Source: Metamycoplasma equirhinis (GTDB taxonomy: Bacteria > Bacillota_I > Bacilli_A > Mycoplasmatales > Metamycoplasmataceae). Taken from it: a stretch of DNA of 64,000 nucleotides. The notes under the pieces were generated by a model. That model did no database searches. It had not been told where the DNA came from and saw only the letters and a list, made by a program, of their open reading frames with translations. Position numbers and translations under genes: made by a program. The stretch spans positions 20,015 through 84,014 of the forward strand of contig NZ_VFIX01000005.1 of NCBI RefSeq assembly GCF_006385185.1, written 5' to 3'. Of this stretch, positions 1 through 10,657 are shown one piece after another. Each line of letters starts with the position of its first letter. The stretch's first letter is position 1.

Positions 1-1080
1 TCTTCATTATTGACCGGATATAACTTAGCAATGAGTATCGGCTCAACAGCGGGATTTAGTCACACATATGTTACTGGTTCTGGAGACGATATATTTAAAC
101 ATAAAATAAAAGATACAAATTACCAACTTATTGAACCATTAGAATCAATTAAAACTTCAAAAGATTTTACAAACGACAAAGTACTTTACTTTAAATCAGG
201 AAAATATTCAAACTCAATTTTCCTAAGTACTGCAGAATCAAGCAAAGTCGGAAACTACAACAAACAATTAGCTAATACAGAAGCGGATCAAATAGCTATT
301 TCACTTTCTGAAAAAGATGCGACCGGTTATAAAGGCGCTGAAGGTTTTATTATTGAAAAAACCGGAGCCTTTAAAATTGATGGTGAAAAGATTGTTCTTA
401 ATTATAAATCTGGTTCAGAAACAAAAACAAAGGAACTTTCTGGAAAAGTACTTGGTAAATTCTTTAAAAATGATGATAAAGAATACCTATTTTTGAAAAA
501 AGATCAAGTTGTATCAGAAAAACAAGATGCAAGTAACTTGGTAAACAAAGAAGATGCTACTTGAATTTCAGCACCATTATCATACGACTTATCTAATGAA
601 AAAAAAGGCGTATTTACTCAAGGCCCATCTTTAATTGGAATTCATGCTAATGAAAAAGAAGACGTTGCAACAAAAATGTTTATTGAATGATTGTATAAAA
701 CTAAGCTAGATGAAATAACATTTAAGATCGGAAAAAAGGGTCACGAAACAGAACAAAAAATTCAAAATATTTCTCCACTAGATGCATTTAATCAGGTTGC
801 AAGCTATATATCTCCTACAGATGAATTCTTTAAAAAAGAAGTGAACGATCCTTCATTGAAATTTAATGAAGCAATGAAAATAGCCTTTGAAAACTTTAAA
901 AAAGTTGCTATGGATCTAAAATATATAACTTCAGATGATATTGCAGCTTCAGAATCAGATGCATTAAGAAGTGCTATTACATCTGCTGCAGATTCAGCAA
1001 CAGCTGATGCACAATCAAATACAATCACAGACTTCAAAAAATTCGTTAAAAATATTGAAAAATCGTTTAAATTAGATTAA
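1..1080 (+). CDS. P68/P80-like surface lipoprotein, probable ABC substrate-binding protein (5' partial)
   Basis: The frame is open from the first base, so the N-terminus, signal peptide and lipobox lie outside the window. About 359 residues are visible, with TGA read as Trp at 562-564 and 688-690. The visible part is a lysine- and serine-rich extracellular type protein with no membrane segment. It ends in an alanine-rich stretch before the TAA. It sits 8 bases upstream of a lipoprotein nuclease and an ABC ATPase with two permeases, so it is most likely the solute receptor of that transporter. Family (mycoplasma P68/P80 surface lipoproteins) is judged from general resemblance and position. The substrate is unknown. 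The equivalent place in M. genitalium is held by the MG185 lipoprotein (from memory). Confidence 0.6.
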
Positions 1081-1088
1081 TTTTAAAA

Positions 1089-2315
1089 ATGAAACAATTA
1101 AAACAAAGATTATTATTTTTAACAATTGCAACAACTGCTATTTTGCCGTTAGCTGTTGCTTCTTCTTGCAATAAGAAATTAGTTCAAACAGATATTGAAC
1201 AAAATTTAGAAGAAAATTATGCAAGTCTAAAGGCTAACGATTATCACAATGTCGGCAGAATTTTATATCAAAATGTCGAAAATGAAATAAAAGACAAATT
1301 TGGGGACATTGTTAAAATAAAGCGTACACTATGAGAAAAATTCAACTATATTGAAGCCAAAATTAAAAATGTAGTTGATGGCGATACTATTAGTTTAGAA
1401 GTTACGCAACCACCTAGAATTTCATACAACGGCAAGGAAATTAGTATTCCTTCCGAAATTAAAATTAGAATTCCAATGATTGATACCTTGGAAGAACATA
1501 CTTCAGGGGTAAAGGAACGTGAAAAATCATTAGCACATATTGATAGCAATTATGCTAGAAAACTTTTACCAGTGGGTACAAAAGTTAGAGTTGTCTCTGA
1601 AAATTGAACCAACAAAACGTATAATCGTCATGTCGGAAGTATCTTCTTTGGCGAAAAGTATGAGAAAAATTTTGCAATTGAAATGCTTGCTGCAGGATAC
1701 ACTTTAGCTAGAATTCCTGAAGAAGCAATTAATGATTTTACATATTCTTATAGAGATCCATTTGACAATGATAAAAATCTATATTCATATTTATTGCCAT
1801 ATGCTGCATATGCGATGAATGATGCAATAATTAATAAACGTGGATTTTATGGCGAATTTGAATTATCTGGTAAAAAAGAACAATTCAATGGGCCTTATGA
1901 TTTTGCTAAAGAATATCTTGAACACGGTGAGGAAATTATTTCTACCTCTAGATTTATAATGCACCCCAAATTATGAAGAGGTGTAAAATCAGATGCAGAA
2001 AATAACATATACAAATTTGTTGATAAATACAATAAAGAAAATTCAAAACGTGTAAATTCAATTAACACACAAGAATTTCGAATAAATGCAACTAAAAAAA
2101 TAATTCTAGACGCCATTGAAATCTTAAAAGATCACATTAAAAAATATGATGAATCAACTATCGGTTCTGAAAAGCAAAAATATCATTTATATAATTTACA
2201 AACCAAAGTTGAAATTTTTGAAACATTAAATTCAATTTATAAAGACTTTGAGGAAATTAAATTAGAAATTTCTGAATTACAAAAACATTTAACATTAGCT
2301 AAAACAAAAAACTAA
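1089..2315 (+). CDS. Surface lipoprotein nuclease (staphylococcal nuclease-like, MnuA/MG186 type)
   Basis: The 408-residue product begins with a lipoprotein signal peptide whose lipobox ends at Cys27, so it should be anchored outside the membrane. A staphylococcal-nuclease (TNase/OB-fold) domain starts near residue 87. The calcium-binding and catalytic signature VVDGDTI is at residues 95-101, followed by the arginine-containing strand IRIPMIDTLE, like the classical LRLxGIDTPE. The C-terminal third is charged and helical. TGA is read as Trp several times. Known relatives (M. genitalium MG186, M. hyopneumoniae mhp379) are surface nucleases that degrade host DNA and RNA, and both are encoded next to ABC transporter genes. 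The same order here suggests it supplies nucleic acid breakdown products for uptake. Confidence 0.85.
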
Positions 2316-2369
2316 AGACCTTAAATAAATATCTCTTTAGAAAAATAACCATTTATTTAAAGGAATACT

Positions 2370-4361
2370 ATGAAAACAAATCCTAAAACAACCGAAATGT
2401 TATCACAAGAAAAAATTCATAGTTTCTCTACTCAAAGATATGAAATGAAAAAAAATCTACCAGCAATTGAAATCAAAAATCTAGTAATAGATTTTGGCGA
2501 ATCCCTTGCGGTAGATAACGCATCATTTAACATTGAAAGAGGCGAACTAGTAACATTATTGGGTCCATCGGGATCAGGTAAAACCACAACGCTAAATGCA
2601 ATTTCGGGTTTGCTTAGACCAACAAGCGGAAAAATATTTTTCGCAGGCCTAGATGTAACTAGATTTTCTCCTCAACAAAGAGAACTTGGACTTGTATTTC
2701 AAAACTATGCATTGTATCCACATATGTCAGTTTATGAAAATATTGCATTTCCTCTTTACAATGACAAGCACTGAAAAGCTGAAACATTAGAAAAATCTAA
2801 ACTAGCGCAACTTGATATTTATAAAGTTATGTTGAAGTATTTTTATGCTAATAGCAGCGAGCTTGACGAAAAAATTAAAACAATTGAAAAATCTTGTTAT
2901 TTTACTATTGATAATCCAAAAGAAACTAATAAATATTTAAGCGATTTGGTTTCTGAATATAACAATATCATTGACGATGAGTTAAATCGCTACAACTTTT
3001 TAAAAACAAAGAAAATTGCAGAGTTGACAAATTTAACTAAAAAAGTAATCGAAGATATTAAAAACTATAAGGAAAATGCCAAGATAAAGATTGCAGAGTT
3101 AAAATTATCTCGCAATTTTAAACTATCATCATTAAAAAAATCTTATGATGATGAATTAGCAAAACTACAGTTAAATAAACAAGCAAATGCGGAAGCTATT
3201 AAGCGCTTAAACAAAGATTACTCACAAAATGCTACTACAATTAAAAATGAATATTCTGTTGCACGCAAGAAATTTACTACTAAACCTTTAGTTACTGAAT
3301 ATCAAGAAAAATATTCGGCCGCAAAACAAAACAACACTCTTTTAATAAATCAAGCGTATAAAGAATTAATTGCTAAAAAGCAACTTCAAGCAAAATCTGA
3401 ATTGCGCAAAGAAATCGCTGCAATTAAACAACGTTACAATTTGACAGTTAAAGAAACAGAAAATAATTATAAAAAAGTAATTTTAGATTTATTTACACCA
3501 CTTTTTGAAAGCAAAAAACTTTTGAATGGTACATTTAAAAGCAAATGTAATAGCTTGTTAAAAATGATGCCAGAAAAAGAACTTGTAAAAATAAATGAAC
3601 TATCAAAAGATGTCTTAACAATACAAGAAGCTATTGTTCGCGACGTTCTAGAAGTAGCGGAACGTGTAGAAATAACAAAAAATCTAGCAAAGCGCCCCAC
3701 ACAATTATCTGGTGGGCAACAACAACGTGTTGCAATTGCTAGGGCAATTGTTAAAAAACCAAAAATATTACTATTAGATGAACCACTTTCTAACCTTGAT
3801 GCTAAATTACGTATTTCAACTAGAAAGTGAATACGCTCTATTCAACAAGAATTAGGTATAACAACAGTATTTGTTACCCATGATCAAGAAGAGGCTATGT
3901 CAATTAGTGACAAAATTGTATGTATGTCGACTGCACAAGTTCAACAAATTGGTAGTCCTATGGAACTATATCTAAAACCTAAAAACGAATTTGTGGCTAG
4001 ATTCTTGGGTATGCCTGAAATGACAATTTTTGAGGCTAGAATTGAAGGCGAGAACGTTGTTTACGCCGGAATGCCTTTAATTAAAATACCAACAAATTAT
4101 AAAAAATCAAGTATTGATATAGGTTTTAGAGGTGAATCGTTAATTGAAGCAAAAGACGGTGTATTTGAAGGTGAAATTCGCATTGTCGAATATTTAGGTA
4201 AAGAAATTCAGGCACAAATTTTTATTAAAGAAATTAATAAAATCGCAAACGTATTTTTAGGCGCTAAAACCCATTATGATATTGGTGAAATTGTAAAATT
4301 AAATATCAAAAATAAGAATCTATATCATTTATTTGATATAGATACAAAAGAACGAATCTAA
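2370..4361 (+). CDS. ABC transporter ATPase with a large coiled-coil insertion (MalK/MsmK-like, MG187 type)
   Basis: The 663-residue protein has a MalK-like nucleotide-binding domain interrupted by a long insert. Walker A GPSGSGKT is at residues 65-72 and the Q-loop glutamine at about 111. The signature LSGGQQQR begins only at 446, followed by Walker B ending in Asp470-Glu471, the D-loop SNLDAK and the switch histidine in VTHDQEEAM. Residues from about 135 to 425, normally a short helical subdomain, are a Lys/Glu-rich predicted coiled coil. A C-terminal regulatory-like beta domain follows the ATPase core. The stop overlaps the ATG of the first permease (TAATG). The MalK family energises sugar or glycerol-phosphate importers. 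The neighbouring nuclease leaves the true substrate open. Confidence 0.88.
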
Positions 4362-5398
4362 TGAAAATATATTTTTGAAAAAAGTATCGTATTGTTAACA
4401 CAGGTTCGTCTCTAAGCGTTTTAAATACTAGAACAAAATTTTGAAAACCATTTTTGCTAATGCTACCATCGATTTTAACAATTTTATTGTTAACGGTAAT
4501 TCCATTTATCTTAGTTATTTATACATCAATAACTCCACGTGTAGGGTTCCATGCAAATGATATTAAATTTGGAATAGATCATTACAAATCTATTTTTCAT
4601 GATGAACAATTTAAAATAGCAATAAGAAACTCACTTGTATATGCAATATTATCATTGCCAATAAGTTTAGTTATTTCATTACTAATCAGTAGTGCAATTA
4701 GTCAAGTTATTAAAAAATGAGCTAGAGGATTTTGACAAACCGTTTTCTTCTTACCATATGTAACTTCAGCTATTGCTGTATCAATGGCGTTTGCATATAT
4801 TTTCAAAACCCAAGGTGGTATGATAAATGACATTTTATTAAGGTTAAAATTAGTTTCACGTCCAATTAGATTTTTAGATGACACTAGCAACGGAAGTTGA
4901 AACTCATTTTGAATAATTTTAATAAGAGGTATTTGGGGAAGCTTGGCATTTCAAATATTAATATTAACAACCGCCATGTTGTCAGTTAATCAAGATTTAT
5001 ACAAATCAGCATCAATTGATGGGGCTTCGCCAACAAAACAATTTTTTACAATTACTTTGCCAGCAATTAGTAAAACTATTACATTTTTATTTACAATGGG
5101 AATAATCGGCGGAATTAAAACATTCCCATTGGCTCTATTCAATAACTCATCAGATAATGCCATGCAATATAATGGACAATCTTTAATGCTATATATTTTC
5201 CACTTTACCAAAGGAAGTGATTTTGGTAGAGCTGGAGCTTCATCTGTTGTGTTATTTGTATTGGGAATTATTATTTCATTTGGATTGAGAAAAATTGTAT
5301 TTACATTGTTCCGTTTAGGAAACAAGTTAGGAGAAAAAAGTGTTATTAACCGGATTGAAAATTCGTCATTGACGAGAAAAGCACTATTTGAATTCTAA
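4361..5398 (+). CDS. ABC transporter permease, MalF/UgpA-like
   Basis: The 345-residue integral membrane protein starts at an ATG overlapping the ATPase stop codon. It has about six hydrophobic segments, the first near residues 33-55. The cytoplasmic coupling (EAA-like) motif SASIDGASPTKQFFTITLP lies in the second half and is where the ATPase docks. TGA encodes Trp repeatedly, which fragments the gene under the standard code. It should pair with the next permease gene to form the channel. In this family (binding-protein-dependent transport system inner membrane components, sugar-type) the first permease is MalF-like, and the MG188-like position agrees. The substrate is not determined. Confidence 0.85.
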
Positions 5399-5408
5399 AC
5401 AAGAATTG

Positions 5409-6320
5409 ATGTCGAAACCATACTCATCAACGAGTTTGGCTCCCAAAATTCTCTCAATGATATTTAAGGTAGCTGTATTAGGCCTTTTCTCATTATTAAT
5501 AATATTTCCATTTTATTTTATGATAAGTCAATCGTTGACTTCAATACAATGACAATCTAGTAGACCAGATGTTACCATTTTGTTTCCACGCAGATTTGAT
5601 CTAAAAGACAAAATATTCCATTTTGAAAACATAAGAAAAGCTTTGGAGGAAGGATATCTACAATCCTTATTATTTACCTCAGGAGTAACACTAGTGTCAA
5701 TTTTAGTTAGATTATTCTTTTCAATGACACTAGGATATGCTCTTTCAATTAAAAATTGAAAAGGCAAGAAAACATTTTTCACTATATTTCTAGCATTGAT
5801 GATTTTGCCAGAAATAGCATTACTTTCGGGTCAATATAAAGTTATCGTAACTCTGGGCTGACAAACTAAAAGTTGACTTGTTTTATCATTAATAATTCCA
5901 TTCGCTGCTTCAATATTCTTTTCATTTATGTACAAAAACGCCTTTGAAGCTATTCCTAATTCAGTTAAAGAATCAGCAATGCTTGATGGCGCAAGTAGTT
6001 TTAGATACTTTATTAATATTGCTTTACCAATGGTTAAATCAACAACATGAACAGTAGCCATTTTAACAGCATTTGCATCATGAAACTCATATACATGGCC
6101 TTCACTATTAATTTCGGATACAAATTCATTATGACGCCCTATGAACTTATGAGTATTTAGCACAGGAAAAGATGCCAGCGCTGAACGTGATTTCGTATTC
6201 ATAAGTATACGTATGGCTGCAACTATATTAGCAATTTTGCCAATGTTCATTGCATACTTTGCGTTACGTAGAAGAATTATGGCTGCAATTTCAAGACAAG
6301 GCAATGCAACCAAGGGGTAA
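5409..6320 (+). CDS. ABC transporter permease, MalG/UgpE-like
   Basis: The 303-residue membrane protein begins 10 bases after the previous permease. It has about six transmembrane segments. The coupling loop ESAMLDGASSFRYFINIALP is a clear EAA motif at about residues 193-212, and the C-terminus is short and basic. Eight or more TGA codons are read as Trp, so no continuous frame appears under the standard code. It should be the second half of the channel used with the ATPase and lipoprotein upstream, matching the MG189 position in the M. genitalium-like order. Confidence 0.84.
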
Positions 6321-6324
6321 AATT

Positions 6325-6501
6325 ATGGAAGATAAAAAATTCTCAAATTTTGACAAAAGAAAATTTCAAAAAAGGCAAAAAATTTCTAAAGTTTTAAAAA
6401 CCGTTGGACTAACTGGAATTATTGTATCAGCGATTGCAGGATTAATTGTTGCAATATTAGCACTATATGGATTAATCTCATTTCCTGCAAATTATAGTTA
6501 A
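6325..6501 (+). CDS. Small single-pass membrane protein, hypothetical
   Basis: This 58-residue reading frame starts at ATG 6325, 4 bases after the permease stop, and ends directly before a strong terminator, so it is the last gene of the transporter operon. The N-terminal 30 residues are highly basic (many Lys, Arg and Gln). One hydrophobic helix follows at about residues 31-53, then a short tail. This suggests a cytoplasmic N-terminus and an extracellular C-terminus. No family is recognised. It could be a small accessory subunit of the transporter, which is inferred from position only. Confidence 0.6.
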   Translation: MEDKKFSNFDKRKFQKRQKISKVLKTVGLTGIIVSAIAGLIVAILALYGLISFPANYS

Positions 6502-6528
6502 ATTCTATATTTATATCTATTAAAAATA

Positions 6529-6561
6529 AGACCATAAATGTTGCTCTATGGTCTTTTTTTT
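6529..6561 (+). terminator. Rho-independent terminator of the transporter operon
   Basis: The inverted repeat AGACCATA / TATGGTCT (6529-6536 and 6547-6554) closes a ten-base loop and is followed by a run of T. It separates the ABC operon from the next lipoprotein gene. Confidence 0.9.
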
Positions 6562-6575
6562 ATATAATACATACC

Positions 6576-8204
6576 ATGTTAAAAATTAAGAAAGCAATTT
6601 ATACGTCAACTTTATTAGTTGCACCATTTATACTATTACCTTTGCACGCTTGTTCTAAACAAACAACAAATGCAATAATTTGAAAAATACCTTTTCAAAA
6701 AAATTCATTTGACTCACGTTTTTTTAGTGAATTAATTAATAAATACAATAATGAAATTGCAAAAACAAAATCTTATATGCCTGTTAATTTGCAATTCACG
6801 CCTGATAGAAATAATTTGTTTACCAAAGCATCACTTGATTTAATAACAAATAACAAAGAAATCCCTAATCTTTTTTTACATTATCCCTCACTAGCAAATA
6901 TTGCAGCTAGCTATGATCGAACACTCAATCTACGTGAAATTGCGCAAAATTCCGACATTGATAAACGTTTTTTAATGTCAGACGAATCGTTTGGAATTGA
7001 AAATCAAAATAATGTTCATTTTCTTCCATTTGGATCAATTAGTGATAATTTTATAATTAATAATTGATTACTAGGTTTGTATCTTAATAAGTTAAAAGAA
7101 TTTATTAAAAAAAATAATTTAAATTTTAAATTGTTTAAAAAAGACAAAAAACATAAAATATTTGATAAGGCGATAAATATTTACAATTCATTATCTAACA
7201 ATGAAAAAATGGAATTAAATGAACGTTGAAAAACAAGGCAATTAGAATTTGATGTTAATTTTTTAAAATCAAATAGTAATTTCACTTTTTCAGATGATTT
7301 ATTTTGTTCAAATACTGGATTAATGTCAATTTCAAATTATATTTCATATTCAGTATCTAACCAAAAACGTGATAATTCTGTAAGTGTTTTATTTGTGAGA
7401 CATTCTGCCAATTATGCATATTCGTTACTTTTTCATGATGCACATGATAATATGGCTGAATATTTCTTAAAAAGAAATAAAGCTTCAAGTTTTTTAAATT
7501 ATGACTTTGATACTTTCGATAAACAAAAATCCATAAAAAAACTTTACGAATTTTTATATAAACATATGCAAAATAATTCTTTGTCTGTTTTAAATAGTAA
7601 AATAAACGCCACTGAAACTTATAATTTTAGAAATAAAATGTTTATGCTTGTATCTGGTCGAATTTTTCACACTTTAAAAGATAAAATTATTGAACGCCCA
7701 ACAGAATATTCACTTTTTTCAGCGCCAACTAAAAATTTAATTGCTAATTCGCAAGAAAAGGGATCATTTTTAATTCAAGGCAATAATATAATTGCAATCA
7801 AGAAGACTGATCTTGAAAATAAATCGGTAATGAATTTTGTAAACTGAATTTATGATAAAAATAATATTAAAAATTGAAAAATAGATGGAAAAAAAGTAGC
7901 ATTAACTCCAGTTGAATATATTTCATATGTTATGGGTTATATTTTTCCTAGTCATAACTTTGCTGAAAATTTTGGTAAAAAGGATGAACAAAATTTAGCA
8001 ATCAAATCTTTTTTAAATTTACTTGAAAATAAAAAATTAGTTGGATTTCAAGAGCCCGTTGATATAAATAGCAATAGGTTTCGTAAGAACATTGAATGAG
8101 CAATCAATGAATACATGTATAATTCAATTAAATATAAAGAAAAAATTACATTTGATGAATTTTTAGAAAAATTAAAGAAAGGTTTGACACTTAATTATGA
8201 ATAA
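6576..8204 (+). CDS. P80/P68-like lipoprotein, hypothetical
   Basis: The 542-residue product opens with a basic N-terminus, a hydrophobic segment and the lipobox LHAC (Cys26), so it is a predicted surface lipoprotein. The mature part begins with text typical of extracellular solute-binding lipoproteins (IIWKIPFQKN, then a region listing 'NKYNNEIAKTKS'). It has no further membrane helix. It shares style and probably fold with mycoplasma P80/P68 proteins, but no catalytic motif is seen and no ATPase or permease follows. The stop overlaps the next start by 8 bases, so the two genes are co-translated. The ligand and role are unknown. Confidence 0.65.
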
Positions 8205-9759
8205 ATATAACGAATATTTAGATTATTATAAAAACAATAATAAAAAAATTCTAAAAAAAATAGAACAAATAGATGAAAAAAAATTTAATGAGAAATTACC
8301 ACATTTAAATAATTCATTTATTGGCGAAAAGGGAATTTCTTGTGCAAAATTTAATGACGCGACGATAAAGCTTTTTGCACAATCATTTTGCGACACCTTA
8401 GCAAATAAAAAAGCAAAAATCTTACTTGCTCATGATGGTTCTAATAATGAATTTATATCATATTTAAAAAACATTAATTATGTATTTAAAGCTAATAAAA
8501 TATCATCTTATTTATTTTTTAAAAACGCGCCTGTTTCGTATTCTTTTTTAAAATATTCTACAAGTAAAATTAAAGAATTTGATTTTATTATTTATTTATC
8601 TCAATATTCATTTAACAATTTTATTTCTTTGTCAATTTATAATAAAAATTGCGATTCCATTAATAACGAAACAATTGAAAAAATATCAAACAATATGATT
8701 AATTCATCTTTATATAATGTAAAAGAATTTTTAGATGAACCCTTATATTTAAATCTAGAAAAATTATTGAATGAATACACTTCTGAAATAATTGAATTCA
8801 ATCATACTAAAAGTGATAACAAAATTATTAGATTAGGAATAATTGATAACAATCTAAATAAATTATTTATTAAAAAAATAATGGGCAAGAACGATTTTGG
8901 TTACAAAAATCTTAAATTTACATTGACCGAAGATTGTCCAATGAAAATTCGCATTAAACTATATCAATTACATAAATTGAAAAATATTAATTACTTAATT
9001 AAATTTTCATATGATTTCAAAAAAATATATGTATACGCAAGAAGAAATAGCTTTGAATATTCGCTTATAGATATTAATAGTTTGGCTGCAAATTACATTT
9101 TATTTGTCAACAACGTTGCAAAAACGAATGAAAAGTCTATTAAAATTGACAAAATTTTATGTTCAATTGCAAATAATATTGAACTTTTTGAACGTATTGC
9201 TAAAAAATATGATTTAAAGTTTTCTATTGATTTAAATAATCAATTAATAGAGAAAAAATCTCTTAAAATAAATGAGAATTTTGAAATGAATTTTGGTTTT
9301 TTGGACGGTAGAAATAGCGACGCCTTTTTATCACTTTCAGTAATCGCAGATATGTTAAATTACTATGAAACCCAACATTTTAAATTTAAAGAAATTGAAA
9401 TTCAAAATTTAACACAAATTGAGGATTCTATTGTTTCTATGTTTTCTATTCCATGCCATTTTGATAATATTGAATCATTTGAAACTAAATTATTTTCGCA
9501 AACTTTTATTAATCAAATTGAAATTAAAGAATTGCAAGATATTCGTAACTATGCTACAAACGAAAAAGAAAGATATATTGCAAAAATTACTTTCACAAAT
9601 GAAACTGAATCACTTTTTGTTAAATACTCTTATGAATTACAAGCAATAATTTTTATCTGCAAAGAGAAAAGAAAACCTGGCAACATTTATCTTAAATTTA
9701 AAAAATATTTTGTAAAGTTTTTAGCAAATTATTCAAATCCACTAATACCAAATATCTAA
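8197..9759 (+). CDS. Degenerate phosphohexomutase (phosphoglucomutase/phosphomannomutase-like), likely catalytically dead
   Basis: The 520-residue protein follows the layout of PgcA-type alpha-phosphohexomutases. An N-terminal helix pair leads to a GTGGxRG-like place that reads GEKGISCA (43-50). The strand KILLAHDGSNNEF (74-86) matches the 'viayDsRhxS' strand. Residues 128-148 sit where TASHNP and the following strand belong, but the catalytic Ser-His-Asn-Pro is absent. The metal loop DGDADR is missing, with FSYDFKKIYVYAR in that area. FLDGRNSDAFLSL (about 369-381) matches the 'arDKDaiqAal' helix, and a C-terminal phosphate-binding-like domain is retained without its RPSGTEP loop. The gene is intact and overlaps a lipoprotein gene. 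The family assignment is by eye from aligned blocks. The present function is unknown. Confidence 0.6.
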   Translation: MNKYNEYLDYYKNNNKKILKKIEQIDEKKFNEKLPHLNNSFIGEKGISCAKFNDATIKLFAQSFCDTLANKKAKILLAHDGSNNEFISYLKNINYVFKANKISSYLFFKNAPVSYSFLKYSTSKIKEFDFIIYLSQYSFNNFISLSIYNKNCDSINNETIEKISNNMINSSLYNVKEFLDEPLYLNLEKLLNEYTSEIIEFNHTKSDNKIIRLGIIDNNLNKLFIKKIMGKNDFGYKNLKFTLTEDCPMKIRIKLYQLHKLKNINYLIKFSYDFKKIYVYARRNSFEYSLIDINSLAANYILFVNNVAKTNEKSIKIDKILCSIANNIELFERIAKKYDLKFSIDLNNQLIEKKSLKINENFEMNFGFLDGRNSDAFLSLSVIADMLNYYETQHFKFKEIEIQNLTQIEDSIVSMFSIPCHFDNIESFETKLFSQTFINQIEIKELQDIRNYATNEKERYIAKITFTNETESLFVKYSYELQAIIFICKEKRKPGNIYLKFKKYFVKFLANYSNPLIPNI

Positions 9760-9802
9760 AACCTTTGTGGCATAAGTTTTTAACTAATTGCCACAATTTT
9801 AA

Positions 9803-9831
9803 TTGTCATTTAAAAAAGAAAACTTTATATA
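9803..9831 (+). promoter_or_regulatory. Candidate promoter of rpsD
   Basis: TTGTCA at 9803-9808 and TATATA at 9826-9831 are separated by 17 bases, a good sigma-70-type spacing, ahead of a leader of about 165 bases before rpsD. A second AT-rich box TAAAAT lies just downstream. Confidence 0.45.
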
Positions 9832-10004
9832 AAAAAATAGTGTAAAATAGTAGTTGCATTGACTCAGCATAATAATATTATGTAAATTGCTTTTGTTTTG
9901 TTAATAAATTTGAAAGTAAGCAAGCTGTAGTTCTGAAATCATTAGAATAAAAACATCACATAAGAATTATTAAATAGTCTTTGCATATTCGAAAGGAAAA
10001 TAAT

Positions 10005-10604
10005 ATGTCAAGATTTACAGGATCAATTTTCAAAAAAAGTAGAAGATATGGAATTTCACTGCTAGAAAATAATAAAGAATTTACAAAGGGTAAAAAACGT
10101 ACAACTGCTCCAGGACAACACGGAGCCAAAAAATCAAAACCATCTGATTATCAATTACACATGTATGAAAAACAAAAAGTTAGATACATGTATGGAATTA
10201 ACGAACGTCAATTTAAAACATTATTTACATTAGCTTCAAAAAAATCAGGTGTTACTGGGGTTAACTTATTACAACTAGTTGAGTCAAGATTGGATAACTT
10301 GGTTTTCAGAGCTGGTTGAGCACGTACAAGAGCACAAGCAAGACAATTCGTAAACCATGGTCATTTCTTGGTTGATGGTCACAAGGCTAATATTCCTTCA
10401 ATGATTATCAAACTCGGCTCAGTTATTGAAATGAAACAAAGTCTACAAAACAATGTTTCTGTTAAAGAAGCAATTGAAGTTATGTCAGTAGCTCCATGAT
10501 TAACTAAATCTGATTTCAAAGTTACTTTCACTAGATTGCCAGAACGTAACGAATTTGCTAAAGAAATTAACGAATCATTGATCGTTGAATACTACAACCG
10601 TTAA
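10005..10604 (+). CDS. rpsD: 30S ribosomal protein S4
   Basis: The 199-residue protein carries the S4 N-terminal domain ([16 protein letters not shown]) and the S4 RNA-binding domain around [35 protein letters not shown], with TGA for Trp. S4 is a primary 16S rRNA binder that nucleates assembly of the 30S body. It is also a translational repressor in many bacteria. The start at 10005 is preceded by GAAAGGAAAA, a good ribosome binding site. The N-terminal zinc cysteines seen in some S4 proteins are absent. It is transcribed alone between its own promoter and terminator. Confidence 0.97.
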
Positions 10605-10605
10605 T

Positions 10606-10647
10606 AAAAAATGTCGGCTTACTTAAAAGCGACATTTTTATTTTTTT
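10606..10647. terminator. Bidirectional terminator between rpsD and deoC
   Basis: AAAAATGTCG / CGACATTTTT form a ten-pair stem with a T-rich run on the plus strand and an A-run on the other side, so it can serve both rpsD (plus) and the deo operon (minus). Confidence 0.85.
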
Positions 10648-10657
10648 AATTTGATAA

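Noticed and set aside
804-1037. Minus-strand open frame inside the first lipoprotein gene
   Set aside because: It is a shadow of the plus-strand coding frame, with no ribosome binding site and no likely protein features.
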